Shown here in pieces: positions 39,229-51,395 of a DNA stretch of 63,766 nucleotides (the stretch's first letter is position 1; the number at the start of each line of letters is the position of its first letter). The position numbers and the translations under genes were made by a program. The stretch covers positions 348,122 through 411,887 of the forward strand of contig JAHNZQ020000181.1 in assembly GCA_019155205.2 (NCBI GenBank), written 5' to 3'. The notes under the pieces were generated by a model. That model saw nothing but the letters and a program-made list of their open reading frames with translations. It was not told the DNA's origin and did no database searches. This stretch comes from Gracilaria vermiculophylla. Its lineage: Eukaryota > Rhodophyta > Florideophyceae > Gracilariales > Gracilariaceae.

Positions 39229-40306
39229 AGTGTCTTGGGATGTGTGATGCGCTCGCTCTGTACGGTGCAGAGAAAGTCGCGTTTTCTCTGTTTTCGTTCT
39301 CGCCCTCGCCAGAGGAGATGTGGGTTACGAGATTGCTTCGTATCTGCTGCTCGACACTGAGGGAGTGTAGAAAGCAGTTTAGACACCGCACTTGGTGAGA
39401 GCAGCGACGGGAGGTGAACCGACGTACTGGGAAGATTAGATTAGTTTAGAGCGCACGCAGAACCAAAATCCGTGCAAAAGACTAAACAAATTTGGCGGGA
39501 AAACAGCAAAACCCCTCGCATTGCCTCAAATTGCTTGGCAGTTGACGGTACCCTTCGTAGAATAGCACATCTCCTGCGACGATTGGGCCGCACATGAGCA
39601 TCTGCACAGATCAAATCTTACACGCACAGATGGGAAAGTAAGGTACTAGCGTTGTGGGGACTAAGAGGATTTAGCACACCAGAAGCGAGGTTCCCCGCAT
39701 TGAACTCCACAAGCCGCCCCACCGCTGCACTTTTGGAGCGTCTCCGACAATATGACGTAGAGGACTACCGTACATCCCTGCCGTCGCATCTGCTGTTTGG
39801 CTCTACTGCTGTGCCTCTCGACCAAAGCTTCTTAGGCACAATCAAAACTGCGTCTCGAAGACACTCTTTTAGCGGTTGATGACCATGCCTGCAGTTTCTC
39901 GGGTCCAGCTATTGCACCATCCATCTCAAGTTGACCCGTGCACGACAGTCAACCTTGGTGGATTCGTCGCATTGCAAAACGCCCCTGCGAATACGTAAGC
40001 AATGACCAAGCCACACACTGTCAGCGTCACAGTCATGATGATGTCAATATCCACATCTAACAGAAGGATTTCATTGTTCAGTACTATACAGCGAAGAGTA
40101 CGGTGCAGCTCAAAATCAAAGTTCGTAAGGAATGTACCATTTCATAGGCACACAGAAAAATCACATGAGAACGTGAGTGCATCACGAAGACATCTGAACA
40201 TATTAAATGCCCGCCTTGCGTTATCCGCTTTTGACTGTCTGTCCTAGCACTGAGATGCTGTCGACAATCCGAGCATCAAAGCAAGACATGTAGATCATCA
40301 CAATCC
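39229..40306. other. Intergenic region upstream of SSRP1
   Basis: 1.08 kb between the SSRP1 start and the CRTISO stop. It holds the E2F-like site and otherwise only short frames without domains (including 39652-39879 on +, not called). Confidence 0.5.
39491..39503. promoter_or_regulatory. E2F/DP-like binding site upstream of SSRP1
   Basis: TTTGGCGGGAAAA is a full match to the E2F consensus TTTSGCGSGAAA-type site. It lies 263 bp upstream of the SSRP1 start codon. S-phase control of a replication-coupled histone chaperone by E2F/DP would fit known algal and plant biology; binding here is inferred. Confidence 0.6.
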
Positions 40307-42046
40307 CTACAACCTTAGCCTTTGCTTAGAAAGCAAGTCTGTCAAGAACGAATCCAAAGGATCAGGAAGCTTGCTTATTAACCCAAGGTCAGCTGCGACT
40401 CTATGCCCGCAAGCAAACCCAGAAAACGCAGTTGCATTCAATCCCTGACCCGGGAATGTGGAGTCGCCTACACAATACAAACCATCCAACTCCGTGCGAT
40501 TGAATGGCATACTTAAAAGGCCTCTCAGCTTCTTTTTGGCCACTGGGCCGTACGATCCGTCGACCCTTCCTAAGAAACGGCGGTGCGTCCTTGGCGAACC
40601 CACCTCTGCGAATTCCATGGCTCCTCTCAGACCTGGAAACAGTGTGCGCTCCAGCCTCTCTGTTGCACTTTGCAGCATTGCTTGTTTCTTCATTTCATAC
40701 TCTTTACTGGAAAGCCCTTCCCATTCGTCCATCCAACTTGGAGTGAACACATGAAATATGTGCATGCCTTCCGGCGCGAGTGACTTATCGAGTACCGTTG
40801 GGACTGATACAAACAGCGTACCTTTCCCATCACGAGCTGTCTCTAATTCGTTCCAATCATCGAGCATAATATGATGACAATCCATTCCGTCCTCCTCCCG
40901 CATGCTCACGCCAAGGTCGCATTCTCTTACAGCTATGTGCATTGAGCAGAAGCTCGGACTTTTCACATATCGATCCCGGAAGCGATACTCGGCGGTGGGT
41001 ACATGCTTCGCGTCGACCAATCCGTGTTCACCAAATGTATCCCATCTCGTCGCATTGCTAATGACGGCCTTGGCTTTGATTTCGCAGCCGTTTGCAAGCT
41101 TCACGCCACTTGCACGTCCTCCAGAAAACAGGATTTGGGTCACTCGTGATCCAAATTGCACGCTGCATCCGGGTTTATCTTCAATACCTTGGACAAGCTC
41201 TTGTGAAATTCTGCCGACTCCGCCCACAGGATAGTTTATCCCTCCATAGTGACGATCTGAAAACACCATGCCAGCGTTGATCATCGGCGTCAAATCCGCC
41301 GGTACCACACTCCAGGAGTAACATTCCATGTCAATGAAGCGCAAGAGGTTTTCATCCTTGATATGCTTTCTTGCTACATCTCCTGCGTTTCGGGCAATGT
41401 AGCGGAGAAGATTCAAACACGGTATGGGATGAGCAAAGAACACACGAAACAGATAATTAGGTTCCTCCAATGAACGAAGTGGCATGGCATTCAGCGCGTT
41501 AAATACATTCCAACATTCACCGTAGAACTTCCTAATTCCTCGCTCTTCTGACGGAAAGACTTTGATGAGTTCGCTGAGAAAACGCTCATAGTCGCGATAA
41601 ACTCGGATATCGATGCCTGGCAGATGGTATCTCACCTGCACAGGATCCGGAATCGTCTCCAGTTTCCGTCCAACGGTCTGGAGAGCGCGAGTTAGCAAGT
41701 TAGTGGTACCTCGTTGCCCGAATCCGAAAATCATTGACGCTCCCGCGTCAAAAGTATAGCCATCGCGGACGAAGTAACCGGATGATCCGCCTGGAATAAG
41801 ATACTTTTCAAGGACACATACCGACGCTCCCTTGGAAGAGAGGTCTGCCGCCGCAGTGAGGGCCCCCATTCCCGACCCAATGACGACGACATCTACATCT
41901 TGAGCGGCTGTCGTTGGAAGTGTCGGGGCGCGAACAGATTGAGCTGTTGCTCGCAACTGGTTTTCGGGGCGTGTGGTAGTTGAGACTTGGTGGAGGCTTG
42001 AGAAAGGGCGGAACGGGATGGATGCGGTAAATCCCAGCGAACTCAT
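40307..42046 (-). CDS. CRTISO: Carotenoid isomerase CRTISO, plastid
   Basis: 579-residue flavoprotein that converts 7,9,9',7'-tetra-cis-lycopene to all-trans-lycopene in plastid carotenoid synthesis. Residues 1-45 are Ser/Thr/Ala/Arg-rich with no acidic residues until E28, a likely plastid transit peptide. The FAD-binding Rossmann motif is VDVVVIGSGMGALTAAADLS (51-70). Family signatures are GGSSGYFVRDGYTFDAGASM, MECYSWSVVPADLTPMINAG, GINYPVGGVGRISQELVQGI, and the C-terminal DGLYCVGDSTFPGQGLNATA with FSGFACGHRVAADLGL. Length and motif order match plant and cyanobacterial CRTISO/CrtH rather than phytoene desaturase or prolycopene-unrelated oxidases. It marks the host as photosynthetic. Uninterrupted frame. 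Confidence 0.95.
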   Translation of the reverse strand: MSSLGFTASIPFRPFSSLHQVSTTTRPENQLRATAQSVRAPTLPTTAAQDVDVVVIGSGMGALTAAADLSSKGASVCVLEKYLIPGGSSGYFVRDGYTFDAGASMIFGFGQRGTTNLLTRALQTVGRKLETIPDPVQVRYHLPGIDIRVYRDYERFLSELIKVFPSEERGIRKFYGECWNVFNALNAMPLRSLEEPNYLFRVFFAHPIPCLNLLRYIARNAGDVARKHIKDENLLRFIDMECYSWSVVPADLTPMINAGMVFSDRHYGGINYPVGGVGRISQELVQGIEDKPGCSVQFGSRVTQILFSGGRASGVKLANGCEIKAKAVISNATRWDTFGEHGLVDAKHVPTAEYRFRDRYVKSPSFCSMHIAVRECDLGVSMREEDGMDCHHIMLDDWNELETARDGKGTLFVSVPTVLDKSLAPEGMHIFHVFTPSWMDEWEGLSSKEYEMKKQAMLQSATERLERTLFPGLRGAMEFAEVGSPRTHRRFLGRVDGSYGPVAKKKLRGLLSMPFNRTELDGLYCVGDSTFPGQGLNATAFSGFACGHRVAADLGLISKLPDPLDSFLTDLLSKQRLRL

Positions 42047-43523
42047 TGGAATGTCACTCTGGTAATTCTTAAGCTGTTGGTAATGAAGAAAGACAACCTT
42101 GGGGTGACGGAGATCGGTAGCAAGTTCGTTCTCTCCATTTGTTGGCCGCGACGGTGTACCCGTGTCAACTGCGCAACTGGGAGCGCATGCAGAACCGCAA
42201 TATGAGAAGCACAGCTTGCATCTCCGTGGCCTACTTACGTGTCCAAGTGATCTCTCTTACACCGTTGATCTCGCATTTGCGCACAAACGTCCTCAACCGA
42301 GACCGATTAGATGAGCTTGTCACCGGCGCAGCAGTCACAGGAACGCCAGGAAACACTGACTACATTACTTTGCAAATGCCTGGATCTGCAAAATGTTTTT
42401 ATTTGGAGAGAGTGCTGATGCATCAGCGGGTTATGATGCCATGACACACCATGCACTTCCCGAACTCCATCAGTTTGCATCCATATTAAAAATAACAATT
42501 CCGAGTCGTACGCCCTGTGAGGAAGGTTATTATTCTGGGGCTAGCGTACCACGAATTGCAAGATGCGTTTCGGACATTGGAATCGCAATCGCATGACGAG
42601 TAAGAAGGTGCCCGGCTCATGACTGGAAATGTAAGGTCATTCGACAGACGGAGGAGGCTAACTCAACTCGACAGCAATCCCCATACACACACTAGTATTA
42701 TTTATGTTGATGCGGCAGTTCCCCTGACAAACCGCCCATGTACGATTCGGGTGCCTAGCATGCTTCTCGTGGGCAGCATTGCACTTTTGCAAGCATTCTT
42801 TCCATGCTCACCAACAAGCTGGAATGCAGGCCGCGTGAGCAACATCCGTTACAATACTATGCATCTTTCGACCTATTACATAACAACAACACCATATAAT
42901 TCTTCCCATCTGCATATTTGTCCCCTTGTTCCCCACAGACCAAGACACGGCTTAACCAAAGCCGTGGCGATAAGAAGCATACGGCGAGATTCCATTCCTA
43001 TTGCTCCGATGTGTTTCTAAAGTTCAAGATCTTCCAGGTCCAGCTACAAAAAGTTTGGAAGACACACGACGTTTTAACGCATCTTGACAGCATAGATCGA
43101 ACCAAACAGCTTTTATTTTGGTTAGTGCAATCTCCACAACCCCTCATATTCCAGGCATACTCTACAAGTAAACGCGCCATGATACTTTCTGGCTCATAAT
43201 GCACATGTTGGTACTATCGGCACACACCTCCGACGGTCGGATGGCAGACATTTCCCCATCGTACTCTAACAACACTCGAAAGGCTTTTCGTTTGTAAACT
43301 TCAAATCCATATGACCAGCGATTTCCGCAGTTCTCCCAGAAACGACGCCAATCAGCAAACGGCGAGAGCAGTAGCACCAAGGGCCGTGCGCCTCAACCCC
43401 ACCGCACTGTCTAATGGGGAAAGTGCAACTGGGATGTTTTCTCTTTACACATCTGTTCTTCTGACGGATCGATAAGCGTCTTCTTTTGACACAAAGACTA
43501 GAACTTCCTCCTTAAGTATAGTA
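42047..43523. other. Boundary between gene island and mobile-element block
   Basis: 1.48 kb from the CRTISO start to the first Tc1 element. GC falls steadily. Short frames carry no domain. I see no RNA gene. Confidence 0.5.
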
Positions 43524-44348
43524 CAGTGCGTTTCAAAATCATATTACCCCTCAAAAGTGCGCCAAAACTGTACTGTAGACTAGATTTTGCACATAGTCTA
43601 TGTAGAATCGTTTCAAAAAGATTTGTACACCGTCTTCTTTATAATAAAAATGGCTCGACGCCCGCCACTTTTCAAGCATAAACAGCTTCGAATCGTTAAG
43701 TTAAAGGCCGAGAAACATTCCTACAGTGCTATCGCTCAAACAATAAAGCGTTCTAGGCTCACAATTGCTACTTTTCTATAAAACCCGACTTTATAGTGCT
43801 TAAAATCATTTTCTGGACGTCCAGAGAAGCTCAGCCCGGTATATAAGAGAGGTATTAAAAAGGAAGCTGTGCCAAAGAAAAGTATNNNNNNNNNNNNNNN
43901 NNNNNNNNNNNNNNNNNNNNNNNNNNNNNNNNNNNNNNNNNNNNNNNNNNNNNNNNNNNNNNNNNNNNNNNNNNNNNNNNNNNNNTTTAACCCAATTGAA
44001 AACGTTTGGAGACTGCTGGCGAGGATGGTTTATGCGCATGGAAGGCATTTTTAGACAGTTTTTGAACTCAAAAACTGTATTAAAAATTGCTGGAAATCTA
44101 TAACAGTTTCAATTGTGGAAAACTACATCAATTCGATGCCGAAACGCTGAATTAGCGTTATACAGCAAAAAGGATGCAAAATAAACTATTGATCGTCGCG
44201 CAGTAAAGATTTGTTATTTATGATCATATGTTTTTGAAACGTTTTTTTGACTTTAATTTTTCTGAAACCTATTTTTGTAGGCGTACAGTATACATTTGTT
44301 CGTTTTTTTGAGATTTCACAGCATGTCGTATGTTTTTGAAACAGTCTG
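43524..44348 (+). mobile_element. Tc1-like transposon A (with N gap)
   Basis: Element flanked by TA at 43522-43523 and 44349-44350. The left end is CAGTGCGTTTCAAAA; the right end, read inward, is CAGACTGTTTCAAAAACAT, an imperfect terminal inverted repeat. The + strand has a transposase N-terminus (ATG 43650: helix-turn-helix part with KLKAEKHSYSAIAQTIKRSR) that hits a stop, then 100 Ns (43886-43985), then the catalytic-domain end FNPIENVWRLLARMVYAHGR. Length without filling the gap is 825 bp against 1282 bp for copy B, so several hundred bases are missing from the assembly. Confidence 0.85.
43886..43985. other. Assembly gap (100 N) inside transposon A
   Basis: Exactly 100 Ns, a placeholder length. 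The near-identical inverted neighbour (copy B) is a likely reason for the failed assembly. Confidence 0.95.
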
Positions 44349-44538
44349 TACCTATGATCACGACCTCTCGCATGCTCTGCAACTTTTTGGACTCTCATTC
44401 CAATTACAAGCACCCGACAATGTCCTTTAATTGCGTTTCTCAATTGCGCACGTTGCAGTATTGTCATCTTTCTCCTTTTTGACGTCCACGTCAATGTTTT
44501 CAATGTAAATGGAGTAGCAAATTCTTTTGAATGAGATA

Positions 44539-45820
44539 CAGAATGTTTCAAAAACATACGACATGCTGTGAAATATCAAAAAAACGAACAAATGTATACT
44601 GTACGCCTACAAAAAGAGGTTTCAGAAAAAAGTAAAGTCAAAAAAAAGTTTCAAAAACATATAATCATCAATAACAAATCTTTACTGCGCGACGATGAAT
44701 AGTTTATTTTGCATCTTTTTTGCTGTATAACGCTAATGCAGAGTTTCGGCATCGAATTGATGTACTTTTCCACATTTGAAACTGTTATAGATTTCCAGCA
44801 ATTTGTAATACAGTTTTAGAGTTCAGAAACTGTCTGAAATTGCCTTTCATGCGCATAAACCATCCTCGCCAGCAGTCCCCAAACGTTTTCAATTGGCTTC
44901 AAATGTGGTGAGCGCGCCGGCCACTCTAAAACAGATACCTCAGACTCCTGTAGCCAATTTTTGATTAAAGATGCAGTGTGTACAGGGGCATTATCCTGTT
45001 GAAAAATGAAATTATCTTCATGGAAACATAAAGCAAAAAGTAGCAAATATTTGTAAAGAAATTCTTGATATTTTTCTGCATTCATGTTCGTTTCAATAAA
45101 TGCAAATTCAGTTAGACCTTTTTTAAAAATGCCCACCCAGACCATTACAAAGCCTCCACCAGAGTGCCTGGTATAAAATTCATGACGTTCCTTACTAAGA
45201 TTGTGCCAATAAAATTTGTAGCAATCTGGTCCGTCCAAATTGAACTTTTTCTCATCAGTAAAAATAACGTTTTTCCATTTTTTTTACAAGTAGTCTTTTC
45301 CAGCACACCAGTCAACCCTCTTCTATTTGTGATGGTCTTGGAGAAAGACATTTTTTTTCATTTTTTTTTATATTTAAATAAATATGTGTTGTTTATCTGC
45401 CTCCATATAGTTGATTTAGAAACTTTGAGATTGGGATGAATTCCAATTTTTTTGTACTATATTTTTCCTTAAAACAACGCCCTTTTAATTCCTCTTTTGT
45501 CTGCTGGGCTGAGCTTCTTCGGGCGTCACGGAGATCGTTTTAAGCCATATAGAGTCGGGTTTTTGAGAGAAGTAGCAATTGTGACCCTAGAACGCTTTAA
45601 TTTTTTTAGCGATAGCACTGTTAGATTGTTTCTCGGCGTTCAACTTAACGATTTGAAGCTGTTCTTGCTTGGAAAGTGGCGGACCTCGAGCCATTTTTAC
45701 TAGAAAGACGACGGTGTACATATCTTTTTGAAACGATTCTACATAGACTATGTGCAACATCTAGCCTACAGTACAATTTTGGCGCACTTTTGAGGGGTAT
45801 TATGTTTTTGAAACGCACTG
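44539..45820 (-). mobile_element. Tc1-like transposon B, tail-to-tail with A
   Basis: 1282 bp bounded by TA at 44537-44538 and 45821-45822, with ends CAGAATGTTTCAAAAACAT and (inward) CAGTGCGTTTCAAAAACAT. It lies in the opposite orientation to copy A, 188 bp away, so the 3' halves face each other. The size is typical of Tc1 elements. Sequence identity with A over shared parts is high, implying recent activity or gene conversion. Confidence 0.87.
44816..45690 (-). pseudogene. Tc1-like DD34E transposase, frameshifted
   Basis: Transposase of copy B. The N-terminal helix-turn-helix starts MARGPPLSKQEQLQIVKLNA at about 45694. The reading frame breaks at least twice before the catalytic domain. First catalytic Asp is in FTDEKKFNLDGPD, second in FQQDNAPVHTASLI, and the Glu in SPHLKPIENVWGLLA; 34 residues separate the second Asp from the Glu, the Tc1 signature. 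The longest intact piece is 44816-45238 (140 residues). Probably inactive as assembled, although the homopolymer-rich breaks near 45280 and 45350 might be sequencing errors. Confidence 0.8.
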
Positions 45821-45822
45821 TA

Positions 45823-48800
45823 TCTATGAAAAGCATCTGTTAACGTCCTATCCTTATCGAAAAAGTCTTTTGTGGGTTGCCATTGCGCGTCATGCGTAGT
45901 AGAATTTTTCATGAGGGTCAAGCATTGATATCCTCGGCCGCGACTGTAGTACAGTGGCTCTTCAGGAAATAAGGCGGTGTGGCTTTATGGCGCGATATTC
46001 CTAAGGAGGGCTCGTATTTTAGTAACTGAGCCACGTGGTGCACAATACTACCCGCGTGCGCTACAGTATCCTTAAGGGACGGTAAAATTTTTTTTTTTTT
46101 TAGTAACTTTACACAGGTAATTATTACAGTAGTGGGACCTGCCGAGGCGGTCTTCCGGCTTGATACTTAATCTGCTGGTTGAGCTCCACCTCTGCGGAAG
46201 TAAAGGTAAGCACCCTTGAGTCGTCATCTACTTTTTCGGTTGGAGACTCTCGTCGATCATCCTCAGGTTTCTAAGCCGCCAATCCCCAGGTTGCATCATA
46301 GCAGAGCCTGTAGGAGCATTGTCCGCCCAGTGAACCTCTCCCTCCACTTGGTGTTTGCGGATCCTCTTTAAGAATTCCCCCGGCTCGCGACAGCGGATAC
46401 CGGAGACCATCTATAAGGACACGCACCTTTGGAGTAAACAAAAACTCCTAACGGACGTTGTTCTTTACTACTTCGAGAGGAGAGATGACAGTACCATACC
46501 AAACGGGAACCCTCGTAACTGACAAATAAAGCGCATTTCTAGCTATTACCAGCAGGATCGAGCAGAACTAGCTGTCTTGGCTGGCGTTTCCCCTTCCTTT
46601 ATGCGCGTCTGACCAGAATTCAGTGCATTATACTTTGGGGTACCGGATCATTGTGCTTTGTAGCGATATGGAGTGTTTCTACAACGTTAATGATTATTAT
46701 CAGCGCTTGAGAGGGTTCAAAGCGATTCTTAATGCGTCCCGGTACTCGACCACATGAGTTATTTCCTTCTCTGATGCTTAGTACAGCACCATCATGTGGA
46801 CTGGAGTACCTTTCTTAGTGACAGAAATGGCAGAAATTATGAGCCAGCGGGGGCATACCATTCTCTGGCAGCTTCTGTGAGCATCTATCTGTATGCATCT
46901 GTAACTGTACGTCCGCCTGCTTCATGCACCTCGATGAATAAGCTAATTTTCTTTCATCTGGACGAGCTTCATTCACTCATTTTGTGCATTTGTCGATGAG
47001 ATGCAGACGTTTTTCACATTCTTGTGCGGTTTGCTTCCGGTTTTTTCCTTCAACTTGAAACGTTATCTCTTCAATTTAAATGCCTTTTTATGTTTCAATT
47101 TCCAGGACTCCGATCTTTCGTTCTTCAGGATCAAGATGATGGCCTCCTGAACTCTGTCTCTACTCCTCGAATTCTTTCTTTGTGGTGGTATTTTCAGGTC
47201 ATTTTAAGGCAAACTTGCCACCTTCTGTAACGGATTTTTAACGTTTAGGGTTTTTCTTTACAGCGTTTCCAAGTACCTGGGAAACATCACTTTTCTCCTT
47301 TTTAGTGATGTTGGGGACTCTTTATATAGATTCTTATACATTTTTCTCTACTGCTTCTATGAATTTTTTTCTTCGACAGTCATACTTCTTTTTGTTACTA
47401 GTTCTGTTTCGGGTTTTTAGTCACTTCTGAGACTTGTCTTGTCAAGGAAGGTTTCTTTTCAGCAGTACTTTTCGATGATTCCAGAATCGTTCATTTTCTT
47501 TTGATTTTTTTATTATTTTTGGGACGCCGCAGCATTATCAGACATCTGGAATGGTCTTCAAAACCCTTTCGTGATAGTTTTCGCGTTTCTGCAAGCACAG
47601 ATGATGGTATTTGCACAATACATTTTTTGACTACCTTCTTAAACGTTTCTTAAATTTTTCTTTGTTTATAGATACGAATAGTTTTCGAGAGGACTGTGTA
47701 GTGTGGACCACTCGCGGTAGAAAACTCTGTAAAAAGAATCATAGACAAAAAAATCCAGGGGCAGGTTGCCCGTACTAACATGATTAGGCTCTACAGGTGC
47801 GACCTCAAAAATTTCCGCTTCTTTTCTGGCGCTGCGCCAGTGTGGGATGTGCGACAGGCGCGTGCCACTTTTCTGACCCACCATATTGGCAATTTCCTAA
47901 AACGCGTCGACCACAGTAGCCACTGATGTGAATCTCCTGTAGAGAAGTGCCAGATCGCACTACGGCGCGGTCTTATTTTTAAGGGGACATCTCGACGTCG
48001 ATGGGCCACCTACGTTAAATTCATGCAAGTTCTACTCTTGCTCTTTTCGCCTTGCGAAGCGTCATCCTCTTCCCATATACATGCCGTAAAACCCGAACTA
48101 CTCACCCGTCTAACATCGCTAAGGAGAAGCATCCATCCAATAGTTTGGATTTAATATGATACTGTATTCTGATATATTTTTATCAGTGTCCTCCGCCCAG
48201 GCTTAGGTTCTTTCTTGCCGTTGCGCCCACTTTCCTACTCTTTGTCTCGTTTCTAATTTTTATTATTTTGCCAACTATTTTCCTGCCTTTCCCTCTTTAT
48301 TTGGATCTTCTCTACTGGTATCCATCACAGTTTCTTCGATTCCGCCGAAACCGCTTATGTGCATCAAGCCACAATCGGCAGAGTTACGTCTTCCAGAACA
48401 ATGCTGGGAGGGTTTCTTCTCTGAGGCTGCCTCCCATAGGGAGTGAGGTCTTGGACGCCTTGAGAGACACAATAACCTGGATTTAGCTCTACAAACTGCT
48501 TTAAGCCCAAACATGGAGATCGTTTCTGTAAATCGAAATCGTTTATAGCTTTTTTTCCAATGCAGTTTGTGGTTTGTGACGTTACTTTCTTGCGCCAAAC
48601 TGAAGTGTGCTTTACATCCTGTATTCGGTGCAGTACTAGGGGGTTTATTATTCGATAAAATTGATTCTGGTGTAGGAAAGATTGCAAACTTCATGAGAAA
48701 CAAAAGCACGGCAACGTATACAGATAAAAAAAGAATATTGACTTTCTTATTTTACCATCTCGTGATTTAATTACACAAAAAAGTAAGATTTATGTTTATT

Positions 48801-49823
48801 GTCCATTTTGTGACACATATAGCGTACTTTTTGTCCTATTTGTTAGCAGCAAATCACAAAATAACCATCTTAACTTTTGTGTTCTCTCTCCATAGTCTAA
48901 TTCCAAACCTTTTTATGTATTAAAAACTTTGATAATTTGTTTTATATTCTTCTCAGTCTTTTTTGAGCGATTTTGCTAGATTAAACTGATCGACAACGAT
49001 TTAGCCATCACGTTCAGTGAATTCCATAACATGCAGTATCTTAATCCTTTTCTCTTCGTACCCACAAGATTCTTCAACCACTTTGTAAAGAAGAAGGCTG
49101 TCATTCCGAGAATCGGGCCATCTATGCAGCTCAAAACAAAGTTTGAAACAAACCCCAGCAACACATGTTTTGCAATCAACTGGAATATGCATCAATGGAT
49201 GTCCGAATTGTCTTCACATTACCCGCCTCTTCTCTTGGCCAGCTTGTGGTTTTATTTTCATTTCGAAATCAGGTTTTGTAAAAAGAAGGGCCAGTGGTAC
49301 CCAATCCTTCAAAAGTGCGCAGGGCTCGTATATATGTAGTACTGCCTTAGACATAGGATATATTTGGAAAATGATTTTTTTTCGGTTCCGTTGCAACCTG
49401 TTTTGATGACTTAGATCGGATGCGCGCTCCACTTGCTGCCTTTTCTGTAGAAGGTCTATCGTCGACCAGTCTCGCAGAAGGAAGGTTTGAAACTTCTTTG
49501 TAGTGTTTTACTCCAGAAATCTTTCTTTACATTTGATTTTGGATCAACGCTACTGCATAGTATAATATCCTCAGTAAAACCAAGTATTGGTCCTGGAGCC
49601 AATTCAGAGCGTGATTCTCTTGCTCTCAGAGCGCAACGTTTCTATACGAAGGCGTATTATGGTTGCAGTGTTTTCTGAATTTGTGGGCGTTTCGACACGT
49701 AAATTGTCCTGATTGTCTGGACTAAGCTCTCGGAAATGGAGAAAAGCATGAAAATTTTGGTACCAGCTGACAAGTCTGGGTTTTTAATTTTTTGGAGACT
49801 GCTGCAAGAATCCACAGTAGGTA
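45823..49823. other. AT-rich region with unidentified degenerate repeats
   Basis: 4 kb with no supported gene. 47000-47600 is strongly T-rich on +. Minus-strand fragments at 46228-46410, 47666-48009 and 48275-48709, and a + frame at 49031-49339, look like remains of coding sequence but I recognise no domain. This probably consists of older, unclassified mobile-element debris. Confidence 0.45.
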
Positions 49824-50080
49824 TAAGAATGGTACCAGAACGACATAATTGGTCGAGCGTGTGGATAAAGTTAGGACGATAAGATTTAAACCAAGTCCAA
49901 CGTTGGTTGAGATCTTTTAGGTTTTTACCAGATTTACAAAGTCACATAAAAAATGTATGAGACACGAGACTAGAAGGGGAACCAAACGTAAGTGGACGCA
50001 ATAAGAGATTAAAAGTAGTTTGAAACGAGGGGTCGCCGAGAAGTGACTACAAGAGCTTAGTCAATAAGCGATCGTATTCA
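49824..50080 (-). repeat. Candidate 3' LTR
   Basis: About 257 bp, clearly similar along its length to 61817-62075 (shared blocks include TAAGAATGGTACCA, GGTTGAGATCT, AAGTGGAC and AAGAGCTTAG). On the minus strand it would begin TGAATACGATCG, just after a purine-rich stretch (50080-50110) that could be the polypurine tract. Identity is perhaps three quarters by eye, so the copies are old. Confidence 0.6.
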
Positions 50081-50099
50081 TATTCTTCACTTTTCATCC

Positions 50100-50960
50100 A
50101 AATTTCTCCCGAGAGCCCATTGTCTCCGCGACGTCTTCAAAGTCGATGCAGAGTATTCCAATAAGTAGAGTCAGTTGAAGAGCATCAGTGACACTGCTGT
50201 CCTTTTCGGTCAATGGATCAGCAAGATTAATAGTTCCAAAAATCCAGGATGTCATGTCCACAGCTCCGAACTGAAACTTGGCTAGGATACAAACAACGTC
50301 CCCATGGATAGAATTGTCAATAGATTTCTCCGGTGTAGAGAGCGAAGCAAAGAGATCTTTAGGTTCCAGGCATAGGCGTACCTTTATATCAATGTCAAGG
50401 ACTTCAGAGTAGTCTCTATCAACTGGCTTGTCTTTATCAACGCCTTAAGCAACAGCAAGTACTTCAATGGCAGGTAAACTTTTGACAGGGCGCTTGGATG
50501 TGTGTAAAACCTATGACACAACATGATAGACATGTTTTTTCTTTATATCGCCGACTAGCGTACCAGTACCAAATACAAGTTGGCCACACTCATCAGTGCG
50601 AGAGGCATCATTATAGACGGGAACGTTGATTTTACACTCTTTCTTATCCAGGGGTCTTGATTAGGCAATGTCCGCTTCGAATTTCTTTAACTTCTGGACT
50701 GTGATGACCTGTTGGAGGAGATGACTTTCTTTAACTTCAGGTGAGTTTTGCTGGAGATGGCTGGCGTTCAATGAACAGAACGGGGATGCAGCTGTCCCGA
50801 TCCGGCAGAGAGAACTATTTGTCGAAGCGAAAACAGATATTTCAATCTGATCGAGTGGTTGTTCAAATTGTTTGCGACGACTTCTTGAGAGGGTATATTC
50901 CACCACAGCATTCATCTGGGCTGCAGAGTCAGTTTCGATGGTATGGTCATCATTTAAACA
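50100..50960 (-). pseudogene. Copia reverse transcriptase C-terminus and RNase H remnant
   Basis: Minus-strand fragments in several frames. The reverse-transcriptase thumb-like part is in 50661-50915 (FASTNSSLCRIGTAASPFCS then SHLLQQVITVQKLKKF). It is followed by RNase-H-like pieces: VPVYNDASRTDECGQLVFG, LCLEPKDLFASLSTPEKSID, and the family end WIFGTINLADPLTEKDSS. The last motif (W-I-x-G-x-x-N-x-A-D-P-x-T) is typical of copia RNase H. The front part of the same polymerase lies at 54170-54960. Confidence 0.65.
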
Positions 50961-51395
50961 GTTTTGACTAAAAAAAACATAATATGTCTGGTCCGAGGTT
51001 TACAGATCCGAATTTCAACCTCTTGTTTAGTTATTGAGCGACTCCGGAATACACAAATTATGTGCACACAGATGTAGTCGAACAACTTTTCATTTTTCTG
51101 TACCATTTCATGATCATGCACTGAAAACACAAACGTACATGACTCCGCACATTGCAATTGTGGACCACTGTCGTTCTTAACAACCGCAGATTGCTTGGAG
51201 CCCTTTGCCCGAGCATCGCCTCCAGCACCATCACTCTAGACCCCACCAAGCCAGCTTGTGCACCCGACCTTGGTTTTCTCCAACGCCAGTCCCACGCAAG
51301 GGCTTCTTACGTGCCCTTCTTGTCGCTATTAACCCACTCTTTTTTCTCTTACAACTACAGCAAGCAAAAAAAAATCGGTCAATAGATTTTCGGAA

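Noticed and set aside
39652..39879. 75-residue plus-strand frame upstream of SSRP1
   Set aside because: No domain, no good start context, lies in likely promoter DNA.
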